From positions 1 through 34,726 of the forward strand of contig JADLBT010000443.1 in the NCBI GenBank assembly GCA_020847555.1: a stretch of 34,726 bases of DNA. The letters run 5' to 3'. Numbering within the stretch: the first letter of the stretch is position 1; every line of letters starts with the position of its first letter. The translations under genes and the position numbers were made by a program. Under the pieces are notes generated by a model, which made no database searches, had not been told where the DNA came from, and worked only from the letters and a program-made list of their open reading frames with translations. Positions 1 to 7,688 of the stretch are shown here, piece after piece. The DNA comes from Gemmataceae bacterium. Its GTDB lineage: Bacteria > Planctomycetota > Planctomycetia > Gemmatales > Gemmataceae.

Positions 1-65
1 GCTACCTGGGCAAAGGTGGCCTTTTGCAGGTGCAGGAGAACCTTCGTTTCCTCGGGGGTGAGCAT
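1..65 (-). CDS. 5' end of an off-window hypothetical gene
   Basis: Reading the minus strand from an ATG at 65 gives an open frame to the window edge (21 codons, beginning MLTPEETKVLLHLQKATFAQ). The peptide looks like real protein: an acidic N-cap followed by a predicted amphipathic helix. A GGAAAG element lies about 8 bases upstream as a weak ribosome-binding site. Only the first residues are visible, so no family or function can be assigned. The gene would be divergent from the 48-residue gene at 364. The composition and start context support a gene, but the evidence is short. Confidence 0.45.
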   Translation of the reverse strand, partial: MLTPEETKVLLHLQKATFAQV

Positions 66-363
66 GGCGGTTGTCTTTCCGGGAATCCGCGTCAGGTGCC
101 GGGATCACCCATCGAACACCCGCCGGCCTCGCTTTGCAACAGCTTCGCTCTCCCACCGTGGCCGCTGGCGACCTGCGGAGGGCGGCAGAATCCGCAAGTC
201 GAGCAAGACCCGCGAGAAAGTCAATTCAGGCGAGGCCGGCGAGGGAGGATCCCGGCACGGCGTTCGCGAGAGCTTTTCTCGTGAGGAAAGCGGGTACAGC
301 TGCCGATCAAGGTGCTGGGAAAACCGCGCATCTTGTCATCGCCCGGCAACGAGGAGACGAAGC
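66..363. other. Divergent intergenic region without a recognised gene
   Basis: This stretch separates the off-window minus-strand gene from the 48-residue plus-strand gene. Open frames cross it on both strands, but their translations are Arg/Ser/Pro-rich shadows with no recognisable domain. I see no convincing promoter, tRNA or hairpin here; regulatory elements for both flanking genes would be expected in it. Confidence 0.4.
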
Positions 364-510
364 ATGGCACTGGAGCTGTACGACCGCGTTGCGACCCTTG
401 TCCAGGAAGGGAAACAGGAGGAGGCGCGAAGGGAAGCGGTTGCCATCCCGGACGAACACGTCCGGACGATGGCCCTGGTGTTGATCGAGCGGTCCCGGCC
501 CGTCGTGTGA
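364..510 (+). CDS. Small hypothetical protein, 48 aa
   Basis: The frame stays open upstream to position 16, but the part before 364 reads as Arg/Ser-rich shadow. From the ATG at 364 it becomes protein-like: MALELYDRVATLVQEGKQ, then an acidic and basic helical segment ending in IERSRPVV. GAGGAG lies 7 bases before this ATG as a good ribosome-binding site, which is why I chose it. The predicted structure is two or three amphipathic helices with no signal peptide or membrane segment. No function is recognised. It is an isolated gene between a divergent partner and the GH5-like gene. Confidence 0.55.
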   Translation: MALELYDRVATLVQEGKQEEARREAVAIPDEHVRTMALVLIERSRPVV

Positions 511-643
511 CCCGGCCGGTTCGGGACTCACCCGCGGGCCATGACCCGGCCCGCGGGCTTCTCCAGAACTCAGAGGAGCAGGGGTTTGCCGGGGGAGGCA
601 CCATGCGTAAATCAGCAGGGATGCCGACTGATCCTCGGTGATC

Positions 644-672
644 CTCGTTCCCAACCACTGTTTGGGAACGAG
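644..672. repeat. Perfect 11-bp hairpin, CTCGTTCCCAA type
   Basis: Arms 644-654 (CTCGTTCCCAA) and 662-672 (TTGGGAACGAG) are exact inverted repeats around a 7-base loop. It lies about 50 bases upstream of the GH5-like start and about 130 bases after the 48-aa gene. It could terminate the small gene, although no T-run follows. The palindrome resembles short dispersed palindromic repeats found in many copies in some bacterial genomes; that is inference, since only one copy is in this window. Confidence 0.55.
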
Positions 673-723
673 AACCCGCTTCCCCGGCGCAACGTCGGGG
701 CGTGCCCTCAGGGTCTGAAGCCG

Positions 724-1854
724 ATGTCAACCAACCTGTTCCGGCGCTCGCAAGCGGTTGCGATCGCTCTGCTCATTGCGGGTGGGCCTCTCACGCCGAC
801 CCGCGCCCAGGCACCGGCCGAGCCCCTGGAGTGGGTCCGCGTCTCCCCCGACGGCCGCAGGTTTGTCCTGGAGAAGTCGAAGCGCCCGTTCGTCCCGTGG
901 GGTTTCAACTACGACCACGACGAGAAGGGCCGCCTCATCGAGGACTACTGGGACACGGAATGGGCGCGCGTCGAGGAGGACTTCCGCGAGATGAAGGATC
1001 TCGGCGCCAACGTCGTCCGCATTCACCTCCAGTTCGGTAAGTTCATGAAGGCGCGCGACCAGGCCGACCCGAAGGCGCTCGACCGCCTCGGCAAACTGCT
1101 CGCCCTCGCCGAGAAGACGCGCCTCTACCTCGATCTGACCGGGCTGGGGTGCTACCACAAGCAGGACGTGCCAGCCTGGTATGACGCTCTTTCGGAAGAG
1201 GAGCGCTGGGCGGCGCAGGCGCGTTTCTGGGAGGCGATCGCGGGGCGCTGCAAGGACAGTCCCGCCGTCTTCTTCTACGACCTCATGAACGAGCCGGTCG
1301 TGCCCGGCGGCAAACGCAAGGCCGGCGACTGGCTCGGCCCGCCGTTCGGCGGCAAGCACTTCGTCCAGTGCATCACCCTCGACCAGAAGGGCCGTCCGCG
1401 CCCCGAGATCGCCGCCGCGTGGACGAAGCAGCTGGCCGCCGCGATCCGCAAGCACGACAAACGCCACCTCATCACGGTCGGCCTGGTGGACTGGAGCCTC
1501 GACCGACCAGGGTTGACGTCCGGGTTCGTGCCCGACAGGATCGCGGCCCCGCTCGACCTGATCTGCGTCCACATTTACCCGAAGAAGGGCGAGGTGGACG
1601 AGGCGCTGGCGACGTTGAAGGGGTTCGCGATCGGCAAGCCGGTCGTGATTGAGGAGACGTTCCCGCTGCAGTGCTCGGTCGAGGAGTTCGCGCGCTTCAT
1701 GAAGGCGTCGCGGCAGACCGCCGCCGGCTGGATCGGCTTCTACTGGGGCCAGACGCCAGCGGAGCTGCGCCGCGCCAACACCTTCCCGGCGGCCATCACC
1801 TTGCAGTGGCTGGAGTTCTTCCAGAAGGAGGCGAAGGCGAAGCAGGCGAAGTAA
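724..1854 (+). CDS. Secreted glycoside hydrolase, GH5 (cellulase)-like
   Basis: The start at 724 is chosen because it opens a classic Sec signal peptide (charged MSTNLFRRS, hydrophobic AVAIALLIAGG, then TRAQA before the mature protein); the frame continues upstream to 541 but reads as noise. The product is 376 aa. The mature part begins with a beta-strand and PWGFNYDHD, as in GH5 TIM-barrel enzymes. The FYDLMNEPVV segment carries the Asn-Glu pair of the clan GH-A acid/base, and KPVVIEETFPLQ carries the likely nucleophile glutamate. Family knowledge: retaining beta-glycosidases acting on glucans, mannans or related chains. Substrate cannot be read from sequence. It probably acts in the periplasm or outside the cell. 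It is a single-gene unit, convergent with the histidine kinase. Confidence 0.82.
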   Translation: MSTNLFRRSQAVAIALLIAGGPLTPTRAQAPAEPLEWVRVSPDGRRFVLEKSKRPFVPWGFNYDHDEKGRLIEDYWDTEWARVEEDFREMKDLGANVVRIHLQFGKFMKARDQADPKALDRLGKLLALAEKTRLYLDLTGLGCYHKQDVPAWYDALSEEERWAAQARFWEAIAGRCKDSPAVFFYDLMNEPVVPGGKRKAGDWLGPPFGGKHFVQCITLDQKGRPRPEIAAAWTKQLAAAIRKHDKRHLITVGLVDWSLDRPGLTSGFVPDRIAAPLDLICVHIYPKKGEVDEALATLKGFAIGKPVVIEETFPLQCSVEEFARFMKASRQTAAGWIGFYWGQTPAELRRANTFPAAITLQWLEFFQKEAKAKQAK

Positions 1855-1937
1855 CCGCGTGGCACCGGCGCCGCCGGCCGGACCAGCCCGGAGCGCCGGA
1901 CGCTTTGTGGCGTCCGGTGCTGGCGCTCCGGGCTGGT

Positions 1938-3545
1938 TCAGGCGGACGGTTCAGCCGGACCCGGCCTGGGCAGCGCGAAGAAGAACGTCGCCCCCGCGCC
2001 GACCGCCCCCTCCGCCCACACCCGCCCGCCGTGGCGCTGGACGATGCGGCGCACGTTCGCCAACCCGATGCCCGTCCCCTCGAACTGGTCCGCCATGTGC
2101 AGTCGCTGGAACACGCCGAACAGCTTGCTCGCGTAGTTCATGTCGAACCCAACGCCGTTGTCGCTCACCCGGAACACCAGCTCGTGGTCGTCGGCCGTGC
2201 AATCGACGGCGATGCGCGCCTCGGCCCGCGGGCGGGTGTACTTGACGGCGTTGGACAGGAGGTTCCGCCAGACGAGGCGCAGCATCGCCGGATCGCCCTC
2301 CACCGGCGGCAGCGGCGCCACCTCCCAGCGGACCGCCCGGTCGCCGACCTCGCCCTCCAGGTCGTGCCGCACCTCCACGACCAGGGCGTTCATGTTCACT
2401 GCCGTCTGCCGCATCTCGGCCCGGCCCATGCGCGAGAAGGCCAGCAGGTCGTCCACCAGCCGGCCGGCATGCCGGGCCGACTCGTGGATGATGTTCAGGT
2501 AGCGCCGCCCGCCCTCGTCCAGGTGGGCCGCCGACCGCTTTTGCAGCATCTCGACGAACCCGCCAATGTGGCGCAGCGGGGCGCGCAGGTCGTGCGAGAC
2601 GGAGTACGAGAACGCCTCCAGTTCGCGGTTGGCCGCCTCCAGCTGGGCCGTCCGCTCCTGGACGCGCCGCTCCAGGGTGTCATTCAGCTGGCGGACCTCC
2701 TCCTCGGCCCGGCGACGCACGATCCCCTGGGCCAGCAGGTCGGCGACCGCACCGAGGGTGTCGAGCGCGTCCTCCGTGATCGGCTGCCGGGCGAACATGG
2801 CGACGACCCCTACCAGATCCTGATCGACCTGCAGCGGGTAACCGGCGAACGCCACCATCCCCTCCCGCCGGACCCACTCCGGATCGCCGACGCGTGGGTC
2901 GCTGAGCACATCGTTCGTCAGGTGCGGCTGGCGCTCCTGGGCGATCAGGCCGATCTCAAACTGCCCGACCGGAACGCGCCCGTGCGGGCCGTCGGTGGAG
3001 GGGTATAGCTCGGCGCTGGCCTGCAGCTCCAGGACGTTGGCCGCCGCATTCAGCGTCCAGATGCGAGCGAACGCCGCGTCCAGGTGCCGGACCAGGGCCT
3101 CGGCGCAGTGGCGCAGCACCTCGGGCAGGGCGCTCTGCTCGGCAAGGGCCGCTCCCACCTCGGCGCGGAGCGCCAGCTGCCGGGCGCGCCGGGCGCGCCG
3201 CTCCTCGGCCTGGCGGCGCTCGCCCGCGTCGCGCAGGAGAATGACCGTGCCGCGCGCACCTCCTGCGCTGTTGGTAAGCGGGATGGTCTGCACCTCCACC
3301 GGGTGTCGGATCCCGTCGCGCCCTTGCAGCGTCGTGCCTCCCTCGTCCTCGGTGGTGGTCCGGACGACGGCGTCGAGCGGTTGCCCGACCGCCTCTTCCC
3401 GACCCCAGCCGGTCAGGGTACACGCGACCCCATTCAGGAAAGCGATCTGGTTGCCGGAATCCACCAGGACCACGCCGTTGCCGACCTGTTCGAGGATCGG
3501 CAGGAGCCACGAGACGTTGGCGAATGCGTTCAGGATCGCCTTCAC
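1938..3545 (-). CDS. PAS-GAF sensor histidine kinase
   Basis: From a GTG at 3545 with GGAGG 8 bases upstream the protein is 535 aa; an upstream TTG at 3596 would add 17 residues but has no ribosome-binding site. Domains in order: PAS (about residues 15-105), GAF (about 125-280), a coiled linker (280-310), HisKA with the phosphoacceptor in [10 protein letters not shown] (His318), and HATPase_c with N-box NLLSNAVKY (Asn432), G1 DNGVGF (462-467) and G2 GTGIGL (490-495). No membrane segment or signal peptide is present, so it is a cytosolic sensor, perhaps reading a small ligand or redox state through PAS or GAF. It has no receiver domain and no adjacent response regulator. The layout resembles bacteriophytochrome-type kinases (PAS-GAF-HisKA), but no chromophore cysteine or PHY domain is evident. 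Confidence 0.92.
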   Translation of the reverse strand: MKAILNAFANVSWLLPILEQVGNGVVLVDSGNQIAFLNGVACTLTGWGREEAVGQPLDAVVRTTTEDEGGTTLQGRDGIRHPVEVQTIPLTNSAGGARGTVILLRDAGERRQAEERRARRARQLALRAEVGAALAEQSALPEVLRHCAEALVRHLDAAFARIWTLNAAANVLELQASAELYPSTDGPHGRVPVGQFEIGLIAQERQPHLTNDVLSDPRVGDPEWVRREGMVAFAGYPLQVDQDLVGVVAMFARQPITEDALDTLGAVADLLAQGIVRRRAEEEVRQLNDTLERRVQERTAQLEAANRELEAFSYSVSHDLRAPLRHIGGFVEMLQKRSAAHLDEGGRRYLNIIHESARHAGRLVDDLLAFSRMGRAEMRQTAVNMNALVVEVRHDLEGEVGDRAVRWEVAPLPPVEGDPAMLRLVWRNLLSNAVKYTRPRAEARIAVDCTADDHELVFRVSDNGVGFDMNYASKLFGVFQRLHMADQFEGTGIGLANVRRIVQRHGGRVWAEGAVGAGATFFFALPRPGPAEPSA

Positions 3546-3635
3546 GGGGGAGCCTCCACCTGGCTTCGAGAAATGATGCAGGGTTGAGATGTGCAAAAGC
3601 GGTGCCGCGGATCAAGCAGGGACTGCTTCCACTGG

Positions 3636-3724
3636 GTGAGGAGCGAGGAGTGAAAGCCCACGGGGCACCACCCGCAGGCTTTACCTCTTTCGTTCCTTCC
3701 ACCTCACTCCCCACTCCCCACTGT
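3636..3724. repeat. Imperfect hairpin and GA/CT-rich element
   Basis: This stretch between the divergent kinase and oxidoreductase genes contains AAAGCC and GGCTTT arms around a CACGGGG...CCCGCA core, flanked by GTGAGG-type runs on the left and CCTCACTCCCC-type runs on the right. The core resembles the centres of the hairpins at 14996-15059 and 16237-16282, but it is more degenerate here. Because the flanking genes are divergent, termination is not an obvious role. It looks like a decayed dispersed palindromic element. Confidence 0.45.
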
Positions 3725-3745
3725 TAGGTTTTCTCCACTACTTAC

Positions 3746-3774
3746 TTGCCCCGGCGCTCTGGACCGGGTATAAG
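3746..3774 (+). promoter_or_regulatory. Sigma-70-type promoter for the Tat-exported oxidoreductase
   Basis: TTGCCC (3746-3751) and TATAAG (3769-3774) are separated by 17 bases. This is a good match to a housekeeping promoter and would give a 5' leader of about 48 bases before the ATG at 3829. Confidence 0.55.
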
Positions 3775-3828
3775 CGCCTTATCCGCCGCGCACAACCTCG
3801 CCCTGCCCCCTATCCGGGAGAACCACCC

Positions 3829-5277
3829 ATGACCCGCCAGAACCGCCGCACCTTCCTGAAAACCCTCGCCATCGGCGCGACCGTCACCGTCGCCGGCACC
3901 AAGTCGGCCGGCCTCGTGCTCGGCGCCAACGAACGGATCCGCGTCGGCGTCGCCGGCCTGAACGGCCGCGGCGGCGCCCACGTCGGCGCCCTCGCCGGCA
4001 TGGAGGGCGTGCAGGTGACGTGCCTGATCGACCCCGACACCCGCACCTTCCAGCGCCGCATCGACCAGACGCAGAAGGCCGGCGGCAACCGGCCGCAGAC
4101 CGTCCAGGACATCCGCCGCGCCCTCGAAGACCGCAACATCGACGTCATCACCATTGCCACCCCGAACCACTGGCACGCGCTGATGACCGTCTGGGCGTGC
4201 CAGGCCGGCAAGGACGTGTACGTCGAGAAGCCGTGCAGCCACAACGTCTTCGAGGGGCGCATCGCGGTCGAGGCGGCCCGGCGCCACAACCGCATCGTTC
4301 AGCACGGCACGCAGAGCCGCAGCAACGCCGGCACCGCCCGCGTCGTGGACGTGATCCGCTCCGGCAAGCTCGGCCGGCTGCTCGTGTCGCGCGGCCTGTG
4401 CTACAAGGCGCGCGACAACGCGAACGGTCGTGTCCCGTCCGTGAATCGAGCGGACGCGCCGCGGGAGCTGGACTTCAATCTTTGGCTTGGCCCGGCGCAG
4501 CAGCGGCCGTACCACGAGAACCTCGTGCATTACCGCTGGCACTGGTTCTGGGACTTCGGCAACGGCGACATCGGCAACCAGGGCGTCCACGAGATGGACA
4601 AGGCGCGCTGGGCCATTGCCGGCGCCGCCCTGCCGCGCTCGGTGATCAGCGTCGGCGGGCGCTTCGGCTCCCCGGACCGCGGGGAGACGCCGAACACCCA
4701 GATCGCCATCTTCGACTACGGCCAGACGCAGCTGATCTTCGAGGTGCGCGGCCTCAAGACGGCGCAGTATCGCGGCCAGGGCGTCGGCAACGTCTACCAC
4801 CTGGAGGGCGGGACGATCGCCGGCACGACCTTTTACCCGCGCGACAGCGACAAGCCGGCCCCGCTGCCGCAGGTGGACGGGGCGGGGCGGCGCGGTCCCG
4901 GCGGCGGCAACCACTTCGCCAACTTCATCGCCGCCGTCCGCAGCCGGCGCCAGGCCGACCTCAACGCCGACATCCTCGAGGGGCACCAGTCCAGCGCCCT
5001 GTGTCACCTGGCGAACGTCTCCTACCGGCTCGGCCAGGACACGCCGTTCAGCCCGCGAACGCAGGCGTTCGGCAAGAACAAGGAGGCGTATGAGACCCTG
5101 GCCCGGATGGAGGAACACCTGCGCGGCGTCGGGATCAAACTCGACGGGGCGCGCTACCGCGTCGGCCGGCTGCTGACCCTCGACGGGAACAACGAGCGGT
5201 TCCTGAACGACGACGCGGCTAACCGGCTGCTGCGGCGCGACTACCGCAAGGGCTTCGCCGTGCCCGAGCGCGTTTGA
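3829..5277 (+). CDS. Tat-exported Gfo/Idh/MocA family oxidoreductase
   Basis: The 482-aa product opens with a twin-arginine signal (QNRRTFLKTLAIGA), then an NAD(P)-binding Rossmann fold starting at RIRVGVAGLNGRGG (about residues 36-50). The family hallmark EKP lies at 133-135 (YVEKPCSHN), with Lys134 as the expected catalytic lysine, followed by the C-terminal beta-sheet domain with NQGVHEMDKARWA. Family knowledge: NAD(P)-dependent oxidation or reduction of sugars and related polyols; planctomycetes carry many Tat-exported paralogues, often with tightly bound cofactor. The start has GGGAGA upstream. It is monocistronic, with a promoter at 3746-3774. The real substrate is unknown. Confidence 0.92.
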   Translation: MTRQNRRTFLKTLAIGATVTVAGTKSAGLVLGANERIRVGVAGLNGRGGAHVGALAGMEGVQVTCLIDPDTRTFQRRIDQTQKAGGNRPQTVQDIRRALEDRNIDVITIATPNHWHALMTVWACQAGKDVYVEKPCSHNVFEGRIAVEAARRHNRIVQHGTQSRSNAGTARVVDVIRSGKLGRLLVSRGLCYKARDNANGRVPSVNRADAPRELDFNLWLGPAQQRPYHENLVHYRWHWFWDFGNGDIGNQGVHEMDKARWAIAGAALPRSVISVGGRFGSPDRGETPNTQIAIFDYGQTQLIFEVRGLKTAQYRGQGVGNVYHLEGGTIAGTTFYPRDSDKPAPLPQVDGAGRRGPGGGNHFANFIAAVRSRRQADLNADILEGHQSSALCHLANVSYRLGQDTPFSPRTQAFGKNKEAYETLARMEEHLRGVGIKLDGARYRVGRLLTLDGNNERFLNDDAANRLLRRDYRKGFAVPERV

Positions 5278-5617
5278 TTCGCTCTGCGTTTCGCGCAAAG
5301 ACGCCAGGAGAGGAACCCCGCTCCCGCTCCTTTTCATCGGCGCCGCGGCGGCGAGGCGAGTGTTCGCCTGATCGAGGAGCGCAATACTCGCCGGACACCA
5401 CCGCGGATGCCTTCGGCGCGACGACCACCGCATGCCGGGCCTTGCCGCCGTCGGCCAGGACCACTTCGCGCGGTTTGCCCTGGTCCTGGCCGATGGCGCC
5501 GTCTGACGCCAGCCCGACCATGCTCCCGAGCAGTCCCGCCAGGACGCTCACGGCCCCGACGGCTCGGGAAGGTCGAGAACGGGACAGCGGACGTCTCAGG
5601 GAAATCGGGTCGTTCAT
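5219..5617 (-). pseudogene. 5' remnant of a secreted protein gene (DUF4838-like start)
   Basis: A minus-strand frame begins at an ATG at 5617 with a plausible signal peptide (basic RRPLSRSRPSRAV, then VSVLAGLLGSMVGLAS) and a short mature segment reading VLADGGKARHAVVVAPKAS. That segment resembles the N-terminus of planctomycete secreted DUF4838/alpha-glucuronidase-like proteins as I recall them. After about residue 75 the frame becomes low-information Arg/Gly/Glu-rich sequence and runs into the antisense of the oxidoreductase 3' end. No continuation is seen in the other minus frames. I therefore call it a truncated gene start rather than a functional 132-aa protein. A possible promoter (TACTAT, plus-strand 5674-5679) lies upstream. 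A short secreted peptide is the alternative. Confidence 0.4.
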
Positions 5618-5766
5618 CGGTGGGTCTCGAACGTGTGGGGCCAGCAGGTGCCGCGTGGCGGTTGGGGCAGTTTATAGTATGCTGCGCCGATAACTCATGC
5701 CAGCCCGCGTCCGGCGTCGTCCGCGCCCGCAGCGTCAGCGCGAGTTTTGGCCGGGACGGCCCGGCG

Positions 5767-6543
5767 CTACTTCGCGGAGACGGGCACCCACCCCGGCGCG
5801 CCGGCTCCGCGCCGGAACTGCTTCTCCAGGACGTAATTCTTCTCGACCTCCGCGAGCAGCGGCGTCACTGTGTCGAGCAGGCCGCGATCATAGCCGGCCT
5901 TCTCCAGGTAGCGCGCCGCCAGGGCGTGAGGGTCGGGGGGCGTTGCAGTGCGGGCCGCCTCCTTGCGCGCCTTCTCGTACCTCGCCAGCTCCGCCAGCGC
6001 CACCGGGTCGGACGCGCCGACCTGGCCCGCGTTCCCCATCGCCACCCCCAGCGGCGCCTGCCGCTGCGGCGCACGCGGGCGCGTCCCGGCCGTCGCCTCC
6101 CGCTCCGCCACCATCTTGCCCAGCTCGACGCACAGCACGGCCGCCAGCTCCCCCTCGGTCTTGCAGCGTTTCACCAACCCCTCGGTGACGTGGATCACCT
6201 GCGTCCCCTGGTGGAAGATCTCCGGGTGCGGCGCGCCGATGAGGGCGAACAGCGGCCGCGCCCCGATGGTCGGGTTCTTCGCCAGAATCGTGCTGCCGAG
6301 CTGGTCCACCTGGACCGCCACGTTCCCCGCTCCCGGCGCGAACGACGCCTTTCCCACCACCGCCTCGGGCGCCGGCGCAGCGAACGGGCTGTTCGGCACC
6401 AGCGCCATCCCCGAGTTGGCCGGCGTCGGGTCGAGCAGCTGTAGCGGTAGGCAGCCGGTCAGCAGCAGCACGGGCGCGAGTACCAGCAGGCGCGGACGGA
6501 CCACGGCGGACCCCTTTCGTGGCTTTTTCGAGTCGCGGGGCAT
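5767..6543 (-). CDS. Lipoprotein resembling an M48 metalloprotease but lacking the zinc motif
   Basis: From the ATG at 6543 the protein is 258 aa. A GTG at 6504, with AAGGGG 6 bases upstream, would place a short basic n-region directly before the lipoprotein signal and may be the true start. The lipobox is LLTGC (Cys31 in ATG numbering). The segment FALIGAPHPEIFHQGTQ, VTEGLVKRCKTEGELAAVL and LGKMVAEREA follows the pattern around the active site of M48 peptidases. Where HExxH is expected the sequence reads VELGK (139-143), so both zinc-binding histidines are gone. Proteolysis is therefore unlikely; a structural or chaperone-like envelope role is possible. It is divergent from the FAH-family gene. 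Confidence 0.7.
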   Translation of the reverse strand: MPRDSKKPRKGSAVVRPRLLVLAPVLLLTGCLPLQLLDPTPANSGMALVPNSPFAAPAPEAVVGKASFAPGAGNVAVQVDQLGSTILAKNPTIGARPLFALIGAPHPEIFHQGTQVIHVTEGLVKRCKTEGELAAVLCVELGKMVAEREATAGTRPRAPQRQAPLGVAMGNAGQVGASDPVALAELARYEKARKEAARTATPPDPHALAARYLEKAGYDRGLLDTVTPLLAEVEKNYVLEKQFRRGAGAPGWVPVSAK

Positions 6544-6565
6544 CGCTGACAAAGGGGCGAGAGCG

Positions 6566-6571
6566 TACAAT
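6566..6571 (+). promoter_or_regulatory. Candidate -10 box for the FAH-family gene
   Basis: TACAAT (6566-6571) matches a -10 hexamer at five of six positions and lies about 45 bases before the ATG at 6616. No good -35 is seen at the expected distance: a CTGACA at 6546 is only 14 bases away. Confidence 0.35.
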
Positions 6572-6615
6572 CGTCTCCGGGTTCTGTCCAGACGTCTTTT
6601 CCGGGGGGATCCGTG

Positions 6616-7575
6616 ATGCGCCTGTGCCGCTATCAGCACAACGGGACGGTGGAAGTAGCCCTGTACTTCGAGGACCGGATCGTCAGCCTCAACCGCGTGG
6701 CCGACGAGCTGAAGATCCGCATCCCGAACGCGAACTCGAACAACGTGCTCGACTACCTGGCGCCGCACGGCAAGTCGGCGAAGGCGGCCCAGCAGGTCCA
6801 CGACGCCTACGCCAGGCTGACGCCGGCCGACCAGCGCCGCGTTAGCCGCCCGCTCAAGGAGGTGCGTCTGCGCGTCCCGGTTCCGGACCCGAAGAAGGTA
6901 ATCCTTCTCGCCGGCAACTACGCCGCCCACATCCAGGAGGGCGGCGGGCAGGCGGTCGCGCGGCAGCAGACGTTCCCGTATCTGTTCTGGAAGCCGCCGA
7001 CCACCACCCTCACCGACCCCGGCGCCCCGATCAAGATCCCGCACGTCTCCCCGGACCACATCGACTGGGAGATCGAGCTGGGCGTGGTCATCGGCCGGGA
7101 GTGCCGTCACGTCAGCGAGAAGGACGCGCTGCGCCACGTCGCCGGGTACACGGTCTGCAACGACGTCTCGGACCGCCGCTTCCGCGTCAACCCCAAGCGC
7201 AAGCCGCGCGACAAGGACGCCTTCTTCGACTGGCTGCACGGCAAGTGGCACGACACGTTCCTGCCGATGGGGCCGTGCGTGCGGTCGGCGGCCTCGGTCC
7301 CCGACCCGCAGAAGCTGCCGCTGCGGCTGAAGGTGAACGGCAAGGTGATGCAGGACGCCTCGACGGCGCAGATGATCTTCCCGGTCGCGGCCATCGTGTC
7401 GATCGTGTCGGACATCGTCACCCTGGAGCCGGGCGACGTCCTCGTGACCGGCACGCCCAGCGGCGTCGGCCACGCGCGCAAGCCGCCCGTCTACCTGCAC
7501 GCTGGCGACATGGTCGAGGCGGAGATTGAGGGAATCGGCCTCCTGCGCAACCCGGTGGAGGCGGAGAAGAAGTAA
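6616..7575 (+). CDS. Fumarylacetoacetate hydrolase (FAH) family protein
   Basis: The product has 319 aa from the ATG at 6616; an overlapping GTG at 6613 is possible. An N-terminal variable domain (1-85) precedes the FAH fold. KVILLAGNYAAHIQEG (94-109) is the usual entry to the domain. The metal ligands are expected in WEIELGVVIG (Glu152, Glu154) and CNDVSDRRF (Asp183). GDVLVTGTPSGVG is the conserved C-terminal loop. Family knowledge: Mg/Mn-dependent C-C bond hydrolases, isomerases or decarboxylases of aromatic or keto-acid catabolism, including acylpyruvases and 2-hydroxyhepta-2,4-diene-1,7-dioate isomerases. No catabolic neighbours help choose a substrate. It is cytosolic, with no signal peptide. 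Confidence 0.9.
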   Translation: MRLCRYQHNGTVEVALYFEDRIVSLNRVADELKIRIPNANSNNVLDYLAPHGKSAKAAQQVHDAYARLTPADQRRVSRPLKEVRLRVPVPDPKKVILLAGNYAAHIQEGGGQAVARQQTFPYLFWKPPTTTLTDPGAPIKIPHVSPDHIDWEIELGVVIGRECRHVSEKDALRHVAGYTVCNDVSDRRFRVNPKRKPRDKDAFFDWLHGKWHDTFLPMGPCVRSAASVPDPQKLPLRLKVNGKVMQDASTAQMIFPVAAIVSIVSDIVTLEPGDVLVTGTPSGVGHARKPPVYLHAGDMVEAEIEGIGLLRNPVEAEKK

Positions 7576-7603
7576 AGCCCGCTGCGTGGGAAGAGCCAGG
7601 AAC

Positions 7604-7625
7604 CAACCGAACCCATGTTCGGTTG
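7604..7625. terminator. Perfect 8-bp hairpin after the FAH-family gene
   Basis: Arms 7604-7611 (CAACCGAA) and 7618-7625 (TTCGGTTG) flank a 6-base loop, 28 bases past the stop codon at 7575. There is no U-tract. Confidence 0.4.
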
Positions 7626-7638
7626 CGGCAGACGTGCA

Positions 7639-7670
7639 TACCAGCCGCGCGCCAACGCGCACGGCTGGTA
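7639..7670. terminator. Bidirectional hairpin between convergent genes
   Basis: Arms TACCAGCCG (7639-7647) and CGGCTGGTA (7662-7670) pair. CGCG/CGCG (7648-7651, 7656-7659) extend the stem around a CCAA loop, with a 2-base bulge (7660-7661). It lies 19 bases from the DUF1571 stop and 64 from the FAH stop, so it could end both transcripts. Confidence 0.55.
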
Positions 7671-7688
7671 GACCAATCAGTTGCCTTG

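Noticed and set aside
541..723. Upstream extension of the GH5-like frame back to 541
   Set aside because: It reads as shadow sequence without a signal peptide; the ATG at 724 gives a clean signal peptide.
5767..7662. A 631-aa minus-strand frame joining the lipoprotein to the antisense of the FAH gene
   Set aside because: Its N-terminal 370 residues are the antisense of a well-supported enzyme; only the part from 6543 downstream is a real gene.
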